Source of the DNA: Marinobacter persicus | GTDB taxonomy: Bacteria; Pseudomonadota; Gammaproteobacteria; Pseudomonadales; Oleiphilaceae | Assembly: GCF_002934325.1 (NCBI RefSeq) | Contig: NZ_PTIV01000006.1 | Span: 1-64,000 of the forward strand | Direction of reading: 5' to 3' | DNA: 64,000 nt | Part shown: piece by piece, positions 17,582-26,291 of the stretch | Numbering within the stretch: the first letter of the stretch is position 1 | Layout of the letters: each line of letters begins with the position of its first letter | The notes under the pieces: model-generated | Told to the model about the DNA's origin: nothing | The model's input: the letters and a program-made list of their open reading frames with translations, nothing else | The model's database searches: none | Made by a program: the position numbers and the translations under genes

Positions 17582-18307
17582 ATGTCAAAAGCAGTTTTGG
17601 TGACCGGGTCGAGCCGGGGAATCGGACGCACTGCGGCGCTGCGCCTGGCCCGGGATGGCTACGATGTTGTTCTTCACTGCCGCCGCGAAACCGGCCTTGC
17701 CGAAGAGGTTCAGCAGGAAATTGAAGCGCTGGGGCGCAGTGCCCGGATCCTGCAGTTCGATATTGCCGATCGCGACGAAGTTACCCGGATCCTTGAGGCC
17801 GACGTTGAAGCCCATGGCGCCTATTACGGGGTGGTGTGCAACGCAGGTGTGGCGCGGGATAACGCCTTTCCGGCCATTCCCGGGGAAGACTGGGACCTGG
17901 TTATGCGGACCAACCTGGATGGCTTTTATAACGTCCTCAATCCCCTGATCATGCCCATGATCCGCCGGCGCAAGCCCGGCCGGATTGTGACCCTGTCCTC
18001 GGTGTCGGGGCTGATTGGCAATCGGGGGCAGGTCAACTACAGCGCCGCCAAAGCCGGCATCATTGGTGCAACCAAGGCCCTGGCGTTGGAGTTGGCCAAG
18101 CGAAAGATCACGGTGAACTGCGTGGCGCCTGGCCTGATCGAAACCGACATGGTGGATGACCTGCCCGTTGAAGAAGCCAAAAAGATGATCCCCACCCAAC
18201 GCCTGGGCAAACCGGAAGAGGTGGCCGCGGCCATCAGCTTCCTGATGTCCGAAGACGCCGGTTACATTACCCGGCAGGTGCTGTCGGTCAACGGGGGCAT
18301 CTGTTGA
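17582..18307 (+). CDS. 3-oxoacyl-ACP reductase (FabG/ApeQ-like)
   Basis: 241 residues of the short-chain dehydrogenase family. It shows the cofactor motif TGSSRGIG at 8-15, the NAG motif, and the catalytic Ser140, Tyr153 and Lys157 (SSVSG...YSAAK). It reduces the beta-keto group after each condensation, upstream of the dehydratases. ATG 17582 was chosen because GGAGG stands 9 bases before it; the ATG at 17573 is too close to that site. This is the only ketoreductase in the cluster. Confidence 0.94.
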   Translation: MSKAVLVTGSSRGIGRTAALRLARDGYDVVLHCRRETGLAEEVQQEIEALGRSARILQFDIADRDEVTRILEADVEAHGAYYGVVCNAGVARDNAFPAIPGEDWDLVMRTNLDGFYNVLNPLIMPMIRRRKPGRIVTLSSVSGLIGNRGQVNYSAAKAGIIGATKALALELAKRKITVNCVAPGLIETDMVDDLPVEEAKKMIPTQRLGKPEEVAAAISFLMSEDAGYITRQVLSVNGGIC

Positions 18308-18323
18308 TGCCGCGAGTGTCTCT

Positions 18324-19076
18324 GTGATCTCCATTCGCCAGCTTGAGTTCAGCTATTCGCCCTCGGCCCGTCCGGTCCTGAAAGGCATTGATCTCGAGAT
18401 TCCCGAGAATGCCTTGTTTGGTCTGCTGGGACCCAATGGTGCGGGCAAGACCACGCTGCTTTCCATTCTGGCGGGGTTGATTCCGTGCCCGGCCGGCTGT
18501 TTGTTCGTGGATGGCCGGGATATGTCGGAGGCGGATAACCGTTCAGCGGCCCGGTTATCCCTGGTGCCGCAGGAGTATGCCTTTTATCTGCCTCTGACGG
18601 TTCGCGAGAACCTGACGTTTTTTGCGGGCGTACAGGGGGTGCCTAAGGCCGAAATGGACGCGCGCATCCATGAAGCAGCGGGCCAGACCGGGCTAGAGGA
18701 GCGACTGGACAGCCGTGCCGGTAAACTGTCTGGCGGCCTCAAGCGGAGGCTGAACCTGGCGATAGGGCTGCTCAACCGTCCGCGCCTGTTGCTGCTGGAC
18801 GAGCCTACCGTGGGGATTGATCCCCATTCCCGGCATTTCATCCTTGAAACGATCCGGCAACTGGGGCGCAATGGTACGACGGTTATCTACACCTCCCATT
18901 ACATGGAAGAGGTTGAAGAGCTGTGTGACCAGATCGCGATCATGGATCATGGCCAGATATTACGTAACGGCACACTGACCGAGCTTCTGGCCGAGGCGCC
19001 CCAAAGTGTCCGAGGGCGTCAGTCAACGCTGGAATCGCTGTTCCTGGATCTCACCACGCGGGGGCTGAGGGACTGA
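18324..19076 (+). CDS. ABC-2 exporter, ATP-binding subunit
   Basis: 250 residues from a GTG start. Walker A GPNGAGKT near 38-45, signature LSGGLKRRLN and Walker B LLLLDEPTVGID are complete. The DrrA/CcmA-like subfamily works with ABC-2 permeases such as the one encoded next. Presence of an ABC exporter as well as MMPL/LolA parts suggests a second exported species or a two-step export route. It sits between the ketoreductase and the second ACP within the same co-directional run. Confidence 0.92.
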   Translation: MISIRQLEFSYSPSARPVLKGIDLEIPENALFGLLGPNGAGKTTLLSILAGLIPCPAGCLFVDGRDMSEADNRSAARLSLVPQEYAFYLPLTVRENLTFFAGVQGVPKAEMDARIHEAAGQTGLEERLDSRAGKLSGGLKRRLNLAIGLLNRPRLLLLDEPTVGIDPHSRHFILETIRQLGRNGTTVIYTSHYMEEVEELCDQIAIMDHGQILRNGTLTELLAEAPQSVRGRQSTLESLFLDLTTRGLRD

Positions 19077-19077
19077 C

Positions 19078-20253
19078 ATGGGCGTGATGAAAGCACTGAT
19101 CCGAAAAGAGCTCCTGTTGCTCCTGCGGGACCCCCACGGCCTGTTGTTGCTGTTTGTCATGCCGGCGGTGTTCGTGTTGATCATGACTTTCGCCCTGCAG
19201 AATCAGTACGCCATGAGCAGTGACGTCCATCTTGATTTCTACCTGCTCAGTGAACACGACAGTGGTCTGAGTCGCGCATTCGCGCGGGACCTGGCCAACA
19301 CGTCGCCGCTGAACCGGGTGCCAACCGAGGCCGGCTGGGAGGAAATGCAGGCGCTGGCCCAGGCGGATGAAGTGAAATTTCTGGTGCGCATCAAGCCTGG
19401 CTTCGATGAACTGCTGATCCAGCGCAAGCCGGCGGTCGAGGTCCTGTTTGCCCCGGGCACCTCACCGGTGTTTGCCAGTGTGGCCGAGGGCCGGGTCATG
19501 GAGTTGTTGAATCGCCTGTACCTGCGTTACCGGTTGGCCTCAATGCCGGGGGTGCAGAGCAGTCTGGAGGCACAGGGCGAGGACCTTATGGAGGCCCGTT
19601 CGCTTTATGACGACTCCGGCGCCATGCCGTCCTCGGTTCAGCAGAACGTGCCAGCCTGGTTGCTGTTCGCCATGTTTTTCATCGCGGTGCCACTGTCCAC
19701 CACACTGATCAACGAGCGTCAGCAAGGGACTCTGCTCCGGTTGCGGAGTATGGGAATCGGCCCGGTGAAGCTACTGGCGGGAAAGGTGGTGCCGTATTTC
19801 GTTGTTAACCTTGTGCAGGTAGTGGTTCTGTTCCTGATCGGGCTGTACCTGATTCCTTTGCTGGGGGGCGATACGCTGACGCTGGGAGCACACCCGGAAG
19901 GACTCATACTGGTCTCAGTGGCAGCCAGTCTGGCTGCGGTCAGTTACGCCCTGTTGGTGGCCCAGATCACCAGCACGATTGAGCAGGCCACTATCGTCTC
20001 GGGGGTGTTCAACATTATTATGGCGGCGTTGGGCGGAGTGATGGTGCCCAGCTTTCTGATGCCTGAAACCATGCAGCAGATCGGCAGTTTTTCACCAATG
20101 GCCTGGGGACTGAATGGCTTTTTCGACATTCTGCTCCGCAATGGCACGGTGACTGATACCCTGCCGGAAGTTGGCGCTTTGCTCGGGTTTACAGCGCTGA
20201 TGCTGTGCCTGACCGTCTGGCGGTATCGCCGCAGAGCTGCCGAGCACGGTTAA
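19078..20253 (+). CDS. ABC-2 exporter, permease subunit
   Basis: 391 residues. One helix at about 20-42, a large extracytoplasmic domain (45-180), then five or six helices (about 190-385) give the ABC-2 membrane pattern. The MVPSFLMP segment in the C-terminal region is typical. It starts two bases after the ATPase stop, behind a GAGG, and so forms a two-gene exporter. Substrate unknown; the pigment or the resorcinol half is inferred from context. Confidence 0.9.
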   Translation: MGVMKALIRKELLLLLRDPHGLLLLFVMPAVFVLIMTFALQNQYAMSSDVHLDFYLLSEHDSGLSRAFARDLANTSPLNRVPTEAGWEEMQALAQADEVKFLVRIKPGFDELLIQRKPAVEVLFAPGTSPVFASVAEGRVMELLNRLYLRYRLASMPGVQSSLEAQGEDLMEARSLYDDSGAMPSSVQQNVPAWLLFAMFFIAVPLSTTLINERQQGTLLRLRSMGIGPVKLLAGKVVPYFVVNLVQVVVLFLIGLYLIPLLGGDTLTLGAHPEGLILVSVAASLAAVSYALLVAQITSTIEQATIVSGVFNIIMAALGGVMVPSFLMPETMQQIGSFSPMAWGLNGFFDILLRNGTVTDTLPEVGALLGFTALMLCLTVWRYRRRAAEHG

Positions 20254-20285
20254 TCTGAATGCCATTTATCAACCATAGTGAACGT

Positions 20286-20543
20286 ATGAATACTTCGGAA
20301 CTGAAAGCAGAACTCAAGGAACTGATTGTCGAGGAGTGTGATGTGGATCTGGACGCAGACGAGATCCGGGACGATGAATTCCTGATCGGCCCGGACAGTC
20401 GGCTGGACCTGGATTCACTGGACGCGCTCAGCATCTCTCTGGAAGTCAAGCGGCGCTATAAGAAACACATTGATAGTGGCAATGAGACCCGCATGGCCCT
20501 GACGTCGGTTAACACACTCGCTGATTTTATTCTTTCCGACTGA
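20286..20543 (+). CDS. Acyl carrier protein (second)
   Basis: About 85 residues, very acidic, with the carrier serine in LDLDSLDALS near position 41. An ATG at 20259 would add nine residues of no family likeness. Located directly before the second ketosynthase pair, it may serve that pair or act as the DarC-like carrier for the resorcinol branch; no other ACP lies near the dar genes. Confidence 0.92.
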   Translation: MNTSELKAELKELIVEECDVDLDADEIRDDEFLIGPDSRLDLDSLDALSISLEVKRRYKKHIDSGNETRMALTSVNTLADFILSD

Positions 20544-20565
20544 ATCCGAGGCGCCAGAAGTTTTA

Positions 20566-21729
20566 ATGACTCACGTGAACGCACCCGTCAAAATTACCGC
20601 CAGCGGCATTGTCAGTGCTCTGGGCCAGGGTAAGCGTGCCAACCTGGATGCGCTTTTGGGTGATGCCACCCCTGGCCCCGACAGGCTGTCGCTGTCGCAT
20701 TTTGAAGAGCCTGTGAATGTGCCTTATCACAGCGTGGTCGGGGCACCGGAGGCGGCCGAGGACCGTCTTCACTGGTTGTTGGACCAGGCGATGGAAGAGT
20801 TGTTGGCTGAGCACCCTCTGACACCGGACCAGCGCGCCGACATTCCGGTGTTTATCGGCTCGTCGTGCTGGGGCATTGGCATCGCAGAGGAGCGGTACCG
20901 GGAGCAGTACCACGAGAACCCAGAAGCCGCCATCCCGCTCCCCCTGGATGGGTTTAGCCAGATCAGCCGGCATTTACAGCGGAAGTATGGCTTTCATGGC
21001 GCCGACTTCGCGCTCAACACGGCGTGTACCGCGACGGCCAACGCCATCCTCAATGCCGCTGCCGCGATCAACATGGGCATGCACGATCACGCCCTGGTGG
21101 TGGGGCTGGAAGCTCGAAACGATACCACCCTGGCCGGTTTCCACGGTATGCAGTTGCTGGCCGAAGAAGGTATGCGCCCTTTTGATCGTCGTCGGGATGG
21201 CCTGGTCCTGGGCGAGGGGTGTGGTGCCATACTGCTCTCACGATGCCAGAATGACGCCTCGGGAACTATGCTGTGGGGCGGGGCAAGTAACTGCGATACC
21301 TACAGTATCTCAGCCTCCAATCCGGACGGCAGTACCATTGCCGCAGTGATGGACGCGGCCATGGCCAGAAGTGGCATTACCCCGTCGGATATCCGGGCCA
21401 TCAAGGCCCATGGCACGGCAACGCCGCTGAACGATGACGGTGAGGCAGCGGGCATGCGCCGAAGCTTCGCAACCATGCCACCTTTCTTCTCCATGAAGGC
21501 TGCCCTTGGCCACACTCTGGGCAGCTGTGGGGTACTTGAGACCCTGCTGATGGCGGCGGCACTGACTGAAGGCCGGCTGCCCGCCAGTTGGGGTTTTTCG
21601 GAGTCCGATCCCGCGCTCGGTGTGACACCGATGTGCGAGTCGATGCCCTCGGAGCCCGGGTATTACCTGCTGAACTTCTTTGGTTTTGGTGGTAACAACT
21701 CCAGCCTGATCCTGCGCCACCAAGACTGA
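20566..21729 (+). CDS. Beta-ketoacyl-ACP synthase (second, active; ApeR-like)
   Basis: 387 residues with the full condensing triad: Cys154 in NTACTAT, His282 in KAHGTATP and His316 in ALGHTLGS. In known aryl polyene systems an additional ketosynthase (ApeR) supports initiation or early elongation. Its immediate neighbour here is a cysteine-less ketosynthase-like protein, suggesting a second KS/CLF heterodimer. About 23 bases separate it from the upstream ACP. Confidence 0.92.
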   Translation: MTHVNAPVKITASGIVSALGQGKRANLDALLGDATPGPDRLSLSHFEEPVNVPYHSVVGAPEAAEDRLHWLLDQAMEELLAEHPLTPDQRADIPVFIGSSCWGIGIAEERYREQYHENPEAAIPLPLDGFSQISRHLQRKYGFHGADFALNTACTATANAILNAAAAINMGMHDHALVVGLEARNDTTLAGFHGMQLLAEEGMRPFDRRRDGLVLGEGCGAILLSRCQNDASGTMLWGGASNCDTYSISASNPDGSTIAAVMDAAMARSGITPSDIRAIKAHGTATPLNDDGEAAGMRRSFATMPPFFSMKAALGHTLGSCGVLETLLMAAALTEGRLPASWGFSESDPALGVTPMCESMPSEPGYYLLNFFGFGGNNSSLILRHQD

Positions 21730-21751
21730 GCCATTGCCGGAACCAGATTCT

Positions 21752-22639
21752 ATGCTCGAGATTATCGCTGTTGGAGATCACTATCAGACCGTGGACCCGG
21801 AGCAGGGCCTTGAAAATCTGAAGGCGGCGGCCGCCGAGGTATGCCGCGAGCGGTTCCGGCGTATCGACCGGTTCACGCAGCTGGCGCTGGTTGGTTCCGC
21901 CCGCTGCGTTGAAAACACGGAGCTGGAGTCAGGCGTAGGCCTATACATTGGGTCGCGGTTTGCGTCGCTTGGCAATACCACCAGCGTGCACGAGAAGATG
22001 GTCAGTGCCGGTGTGGTGCCCAAGCCCGCCAGTTTTATCAATACCCTGAGCAATTCGGCCGGTTACTTCGTGGCCCGCAACCTGCGGTTGTCGGGCCGTA
22101 ACCTGTTTGTCTCCCGGGGCGATGCCTCGATTGTGGCGGCACTGCAACTGGCGGCGATGGATGTGGCCACGGGAGCAGTTTCGCAGGCACTGGTGGGGTC
22201 GGTGGACGAAGCGGTGCTGCCGTTGGCGCACCATCGGTTCCGACTCGGCCTGGAGCCCGATACCGACATGGGGGAGGGTAGCCACTGGTTGCTGGTGGCC
22301 CCGGAAGGCAGCGCCAACAGCCTTGCCACCATTACCGATATGATTACCCTTCAGGATGAAGCCGCCCTGGCGGACTGGCTGGACGGGCTGGACCCGACCA
22401 CGGCCTACCGGGTGTCACTCTCGCCGTGGACCCGCCAGAAAATGGCGTCCACCTGCCTGAAGAGCCGGCAGATGCTGACCGACTTTGAGCCCGGCCTGGC
22501 GGCCTATCCCGGTCATGCCACCGGCGCCATTATCCGCTACCTGGAGGGTGACGACGACCAGCCGCTCCTGGTTATCGCCGCGGACACGGACGGTCGTTTT
22601 CACGTGATTATGGTGCGCCCCGCACCGGCCTCAGCCTAA
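21752..22639 (+). CDS. Ketosynthase-like protein without catalytic cysteine (second chain length factor)
   Basis: About 295 residues, shorter than a normal ketosynthase. The region matching the nucleophile elbow reads FINTLSNSAGYFVARNL, so the Thr-Ala-Cys is absent, as in chain length factors. It probably dimerises with the active ketosynthase immediately upstream. It is the last gene of the rightward operon, and its stop overlaps the 3' end of the convergent BtrH-like gene by 9 bp. ATG 21752 is preferred over a TTG at 21734. Confidence 0.82.
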   Translation: MLEIIAVGDHYQTVDPEQGLENLKAAAAEVCRERFRRIDRFTQLALVGSARCVENTELESGVGLYIGSRFASLGNTTSVHEKMVSAGVVPKPASFINTLSNSAGYFVARNLRLSGRNLFVSRGDASIVAALQLAAMDVATGAVSQALVGSVDEAVLPLAHHRFRLGLEPDTDMGEGSHWLLVAPEGSANSLATITDMITLQDEAALADWLDGLDPTTAYRVSLSPWTRQKMASTCLKSRQMLTDFEPGLAAYPGHATGAIIRYLEGDDDQPLLVIAADTDGRFHVIMVRPAPASA

Positions 22640-23623
22640 CTTGAGGTCCAGCAACATCCGGTAGCCCTGTTGTTCCATGTCGGCCACCTGGCGCAGTTGT
22701 GCGGCCAACTTGCCGTAATCCAGCGTGCTTCGGCCCTTGAGCATCTTGGCTGCGTAGAGGGCAAACCGGCGCCACTCGTCCCCGGCGTCGGTGAACTGGT
22801 CGGCGGCTGCCTTGAGCCCGTCGTTGGAAAGGATGCCGGCGGATTCCTGCAGGAAAGAGGCAAACAGGAACCGGAATCCGGCACCCCCTGTCCCGATTTC
22901 TTCCTGCATGCGCACCATGTGGCCAATCAACAGCTTGTTGTAATGTTCGTTGGCCGGTGAGAGCTTTTCCATATGCCGTGCGACGTGGCGAATGCCCCGG
23001 ATACCCACGAACGGCAGTGGCGTCCGTAGCATCATATTGGATGTGGAGCGGATGGCGCCGGGAATGGCTTTATGCAGATCCGGGGCTTCGGTAATGGGTT
23101 CCGGGTAGTAAATCAGCCCCTTCGGCGCGAGCATGCCTTTGACGAACCGGGCCCGCTGCAGCGAGGCGGTGTCCGCGCGCATGGGCTCTTCGAACGTGGG
23201 ATCACTGATCAGGTAGTCGTCACCTTCTTTACCGTAAGCCACCAGGTTGTGAGCGTTAAAGTGGAAACGCATGTTTTCCGGGAAATAGGGCAGCCAGTAA
23301 ACGGACGCTTGCAGCCCCACCGGGGAGCCCTGTTGCAGATACTGGTCCAGAGCTCTGGTGCCGTCTGCCGGGCGACGAAAACGCTCAAAGTGAAAGCGAA
23401 CGCCCAGGCGTTTGCTGAGCCCCCGAATGACGCGACCGGGTGGCATGCGGTAAGCCAGCAGCGGCATGCCGCCCATTTTCACCAGTGGAATGTAGGCGTA
23501 AGTGAGGGCGGTGGACAGTCCGAAAACCATCGGCTCGGACAGATCAAGGCCGTTATGGCGCAACAGAGCGGCAACCGCGCCGCTTTCGCAATGGGCGGTT
23601 TGCTGGTGGTCAAAGTCAGTCAT
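22631..23623 (-). CDS. BtrH-like Cys-His-Asp protein, possible acyltransferase
   Basis: 330 residues. A papain-like N-terminal domain resembles the BtrH/C39-like family: Cys12 in HCESGAV, His125 in FNAHNLV and Asp141 in ISDPTFE form a plausible triad. The family includes BtrH, which moves an acyl chain from an ACP onto a sugar alcohol or amine. The C-terminal half is helical and unassigned. As the last gene of the dar operon it is a good candidate for joining the ACP-bound aryl polyene to the resorcinol hydroxyl. It overlaps the gene before it (8 bp). A peptidase role cannot be excluded. Confidence 0.8.
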   Translation of the reverse strand: MTDFDHQQTAHCESGAVAALLRHNGLDLSEPMVFGLSTALTYAYIPLVKMGGMPLLAYRMPPGRVIRGLSKRLGVRFHFERFRRPADGTRALDQYLQQGSPVGLQASVYWLPYFPENMRFHFNAHNLVAYGKEGDDYLISDPTFEEPMRADTASLQRARFVKGMLAPKGLIYYPEPITEAPDLHKAIPGAIRSTSNMMLRTPLPFVGIRGIRHVARHMEKLSPANEHYNKLLIGHMVRMQEEIGTGGAGFRFLFASFLQESAGILSNDGLKAAADQFTDAGDEWRRFALYAAKMLKGRSTLDYGKLAAQLRQVADMEQQGYRMLLDLKLG

Positions 23624-24035
23624 TGTTTTTATCGTCTTCCGGCGGGAGGGAGCGAAGTTGTTCGGCCGTCATCTGGAAGGCTTCCTCATAGCACTGCATT
23701 TTGCGGGGCCCGAGGCGATCAAACACAGCTGGCTTCAAGTGGCGGCGAACCTGCCAGCGGAAAAGCCCGGTAGCCTGCGCCAACACCGTCAGATCCATCC
23801 GGTGGGCGTATATGTGATACTCGAGCGGTGACGAAAGCCCCTGTTGCACGCGCTGGCGAGCTTCCCGGGTAAAGCGGTTGTATTCTTCCACCGCCTGGTC
23901 CAGGACGACGTCTTCGGCTTCCCAGCCGCTGGACAGCGCCGTGGTATATTCACCATCGGCGTTGCGGGCATAAAGCCGTTTACGCTGGCCCTCGAAGGCC
24001 TTTGAGTCGTCCTGCGGGACTTCATCCAGTTTCAT
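23616..24035 (-). CDS. Uncharacterised small protein of the dar operon
   Basis: 139 residues, charged, with no signal peptide or membrane segment. The middle (DLTVLAQATGLFRWQVRRHL, about residues 80-99) has the spacing of a helix-turn-helix, with a basic second helix. It could be a regulator or a protein partner of DarB or of the BtrH-like enzyme. It is translationally coupled on both sides (ATGA overlap with darB, 8-bp overlap with the next gene). I do not recognise a named family. Confidence 0.8.
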   Translation of the reverse strand: MKLDEVPQDDSKAFEGQRKRLYARNADGEYTTALSSGWEAEDVVLDQAVEEYNRFTREARQRVQQGLSSPLEYHIYAHRMDLTVLAQATGLFRWQVRRHLKPAVFDRLGPRKMQCYEEAFQMTAEQLRSLPPEDDKNND

Positions 24036-25189
24036 GATTCGGCCCGGGCATCACATACGGTCAGCAACATGAACGATGACGAGAACCGGCCACTCTCGGG
24101 AACCCAGCACAGCAGCTTCTGGCCGACCTCCAGTTTGCCGGATTGGAAGAGCTCCTCGATCATGATATAGATGGAGGCGGACCCGGTGTTGCCTTTGTCC
24201 GGCAGGTTGGTGGCCCAGCGCTCAAACGGGATTTCCATGCCGCCGTTCTTCATGCCTTCGTAAACCCGCTCACGGAAGTAGCCCGAGGAGTAGTGGGGCA
24301 GGAACCAGTCAATGTCGTCGGCGGTGATCTGGTACTTTTCGATAAGCTCCGGCAGGTATTGCTCAATGGTGGTTGGAATGATGTTCTCATTCAGCAACCG
24401 AACGTCCTGCTTGACCGCAAAAGTGGATTCTTCTAGCCAGGTCTCATGGGGCAGGTCTTTCCAGCTCTCAAGGCTGCCGTCCTCGCGCTTGCGGGCACCG
24501 GCATACATGCAGGCATCCAGTTGATTGGCAAAGGAGCGGATGTCGATCCAGTCCACGCGCAGTGACAGGCCTTCCTTTGCCGGGACTGGCTCCAGTGCAA
24601 CCGCTCCGGCCCCATCGGACAGCATCCAGCGCAGGAAATCCTTGTCGAAGGCAACTTCCGGCTTTTTCTCGAGCGTATCCACGGCTGCAGCGGTTTCCGG
24701 CTCAAAAAGCTTGCCACGCATGACCGCTGAGGCAACCTCGGAACCGGTGCTCACCACGCGCTTGTGTTGCCCGGTAGCGACGGACATCCACCCGTATTTG
24801 AGTGCTGACATGCCAGCCAGGCAGACCCCTGCAGTGGCAACAACCTCACATGGCGGGTTGGCCAGCTCGCCGTGAACCATGACCGCATGGTTGGGCATAA
24901 GCTGGTCGGGCATACTGGTGCCGCATACCAGACAATCCAGTTCTTCGGCGTACGGGGCCCCCAGGGCTTTAATGGCCTCGGCGGTCAGTTCCGCATTGGT
25001 GTGGGTCGGCTTGCCGGTCTTTGGATCAACCGCGTAATAGCGATTCTTGATCTTGTTGCTTTTCAGGATCACCCGCCTGGCCCGGGAGGGCTGCTCTCCG
25101 GCCTGGCCCAGCACCGACTCCATGTCATCATTGCTGACAGGGTCGTTCGGTAGTGTTGCGGCGATGGCGGTAATGTATACGTTTTTCAT
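24032..25189 (-). CDS. darB: KAS III-like ketosynthase of dialkylresorcinol synthesis (DarB)
   Basis: 385 residues of the beta-ketoacyl-ACP synthase III family, with Cys123 in GVCLAGMSAL, His299 in LPHYSSGYF and Asn334 in KGNTGSAS. In dialkylresorcinol pathways DarB condenses two acyl precursors head to head to give a diketide that DarA aromatises. Gene order darA-darB, with 53 bases between them, matches known dar loci. A cluster-specific family member, distinct from housekeeping FabH by the N-terminal extension ending in RRVILKSNKIKNR. Confidence 0.9.
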   Translation of the reverse strand: MKNVYITAIAATLPNDPVSNDDMESVLGQAGEQPSRARRVILKSNKIKNRYYAVDPKTGKPTHTNAELTAEAIKALGAPYAEELDCLVCGTSMPDQLMPNHAVMVHGELANPPCEVVATAGVCLAGMSALKYGWMSVATGQHKRVVSTGSEVASAVMRGKLFEPETAAAVDTLEKKPEVAFDKDFLRWMLSDGAGAVALEPVPAKEGLSLRVDWIDIRSFANQLDACMYAGARKREDGSLESWKDLPHETWLEESTFAVKQDVRLLNENIIPTTIEQYLPELIEKYQITADDIDWFLPHYSSGYFRERVYEGMKNGGMEIPFERWATNLPDKGNTGSASIYIMIEELFQSGKLEVGQKLLCWVPESGRFSSSFMLLTVCDARAES

Positions 25190-25242
25190 GTGTCAAACTG
25201 CTCAATGACCGGCGTGCAGCCGGGTGGTGAAACACGTCAGTG

Positions 25243-26163
25243 CTATTCTCCGGAAGGCGCACTGTAATAAGCTTTTTGCTGGGCAATGCGCTGGCGCGTC
25301 AGCGGCGCAAGCAGTCGTTTGATCAGCATGCCGGCAGGCACCACGGTCACGATCATGAGGATCAGAAACACCGAGTAAAACGCCAGTACCGGTTTGCGCT
25401 GCCAGGCGCCGTGTGGCCCCAGGGTCCGAAGCAGGCGCCCCCAGAGTCGGAAGGCCCGCTTCGCCGTTTTTTCGCTGGAAATCAGCCCTTCATTAACGTG
25501 CACCGCCGACAGGCCCCGGAACATGTCTGGTGAGACTTCGCCCTTGAACCGGAACCGATCACGAATGCGTCGTCCAAAACGTTCACTGGCCTTGATTTGC
25601 TTTTCAGCAACGCCCGCCTTGGGAATCAGCCCGCCCAGGAACGGGCCCTTATGGCCGGTCAGTACCCAGAGTGGCGTGGCAAACAGGCTCAGGATGGAGC
25701 CGGCTTCATCTACCATGGCGACGTTGCCGACCAGATGGGCATTCAGCTCATCCAGCTTGGCTTTCATGTCTTCCTGGGCCAACAGCCACATATTTCGGCA
25801 GGCAATCAAAGTGACGACCGGCTTGTCGTTCAACAGGGTCCGGGCGACCGGGTGCTGCAGGAAGGCCGTCATCGGAAGCGCCGGCGACAGGAACCAGACC
25901 TGATACGCCAGAATGATCAGGTCAAAATCCTCATCGCCGGAAACCGCGGGTTCCTGAATTGGCGGCGCATCCTGATAGACACACTCGGGAAACGTATCCA
26001 GGAACTTGAAAAACGGCCATGGAAAAGGGAAATCCTCAACCGGCTTGATGTTTTCGAATGTCACCGAAATGTCATCCGATTCGACCAGTGGTCGCGTAAA
26101 TTCCTTTACTACACTATCGAGCTGTCCGCTCTGGGAATAGTGTACGACCAGAACCTTCTTCAT
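25243..26163 (-). CDS. darA: Dialkylresorcinol condensing enzyme (DarA)
   Basis: 306 residues. The N-terminal flavodoxin-like fold begins KKVLVVHYSQSGQL, a flavin-phosphate-loop sequence, and a C-terminal hydrophobic stretch (about 265-290) suggests membrane association. DarA performs cyclisation and aromatisation to the dialkylresorcinol. ATG 26163 follows GGAAGC; an ORF start at 26217 adds 18 residues that do not match the flavodoxin start. It leads the leftward dar operon and is divergent from the frame-disrupted dehydratase, from which 128 bp separate it. Confidence 0.9.
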   Translation of the reverse strand: MKKVLVVHYSQSGQLDSVVKEFTRPLVESDDISVTFENIKPVEDFPFPWPFFKFLDTFPECVYQDAPPIQEPAVSGDEDFDLIILAYQVWFLSPALPMTAFLQHPVARTLLNDKPVVTLIACRNMWLLAQEDMKAKLDELNAHLVGNVAMVDEAGSILSLFATPLWVLTGHKGPFLGGLIPKAGVAEKQIKASERFGRRIRDRFRFKGEVSPDMFRGLSAVHVNEGLISSEKTAKRAFRLWGRLLRTLGPHGAWQRKPVLAFYSVFLILMIVTVVPAGMLIKRLLAPLTRQRIAQQKAYYSAPSGE

Positions 26164-26291
26164 TGTCAGCTTCCAGAACTCTGTGCCAGAATCGTCTACG
26201 TTAAAAAACGGTAACAACCATCCTATGGGTTTAGCGCGCGACTATAGCACAGGACCCCTTTTTTCTGAATCCTCTGAGCGACACCGATACC

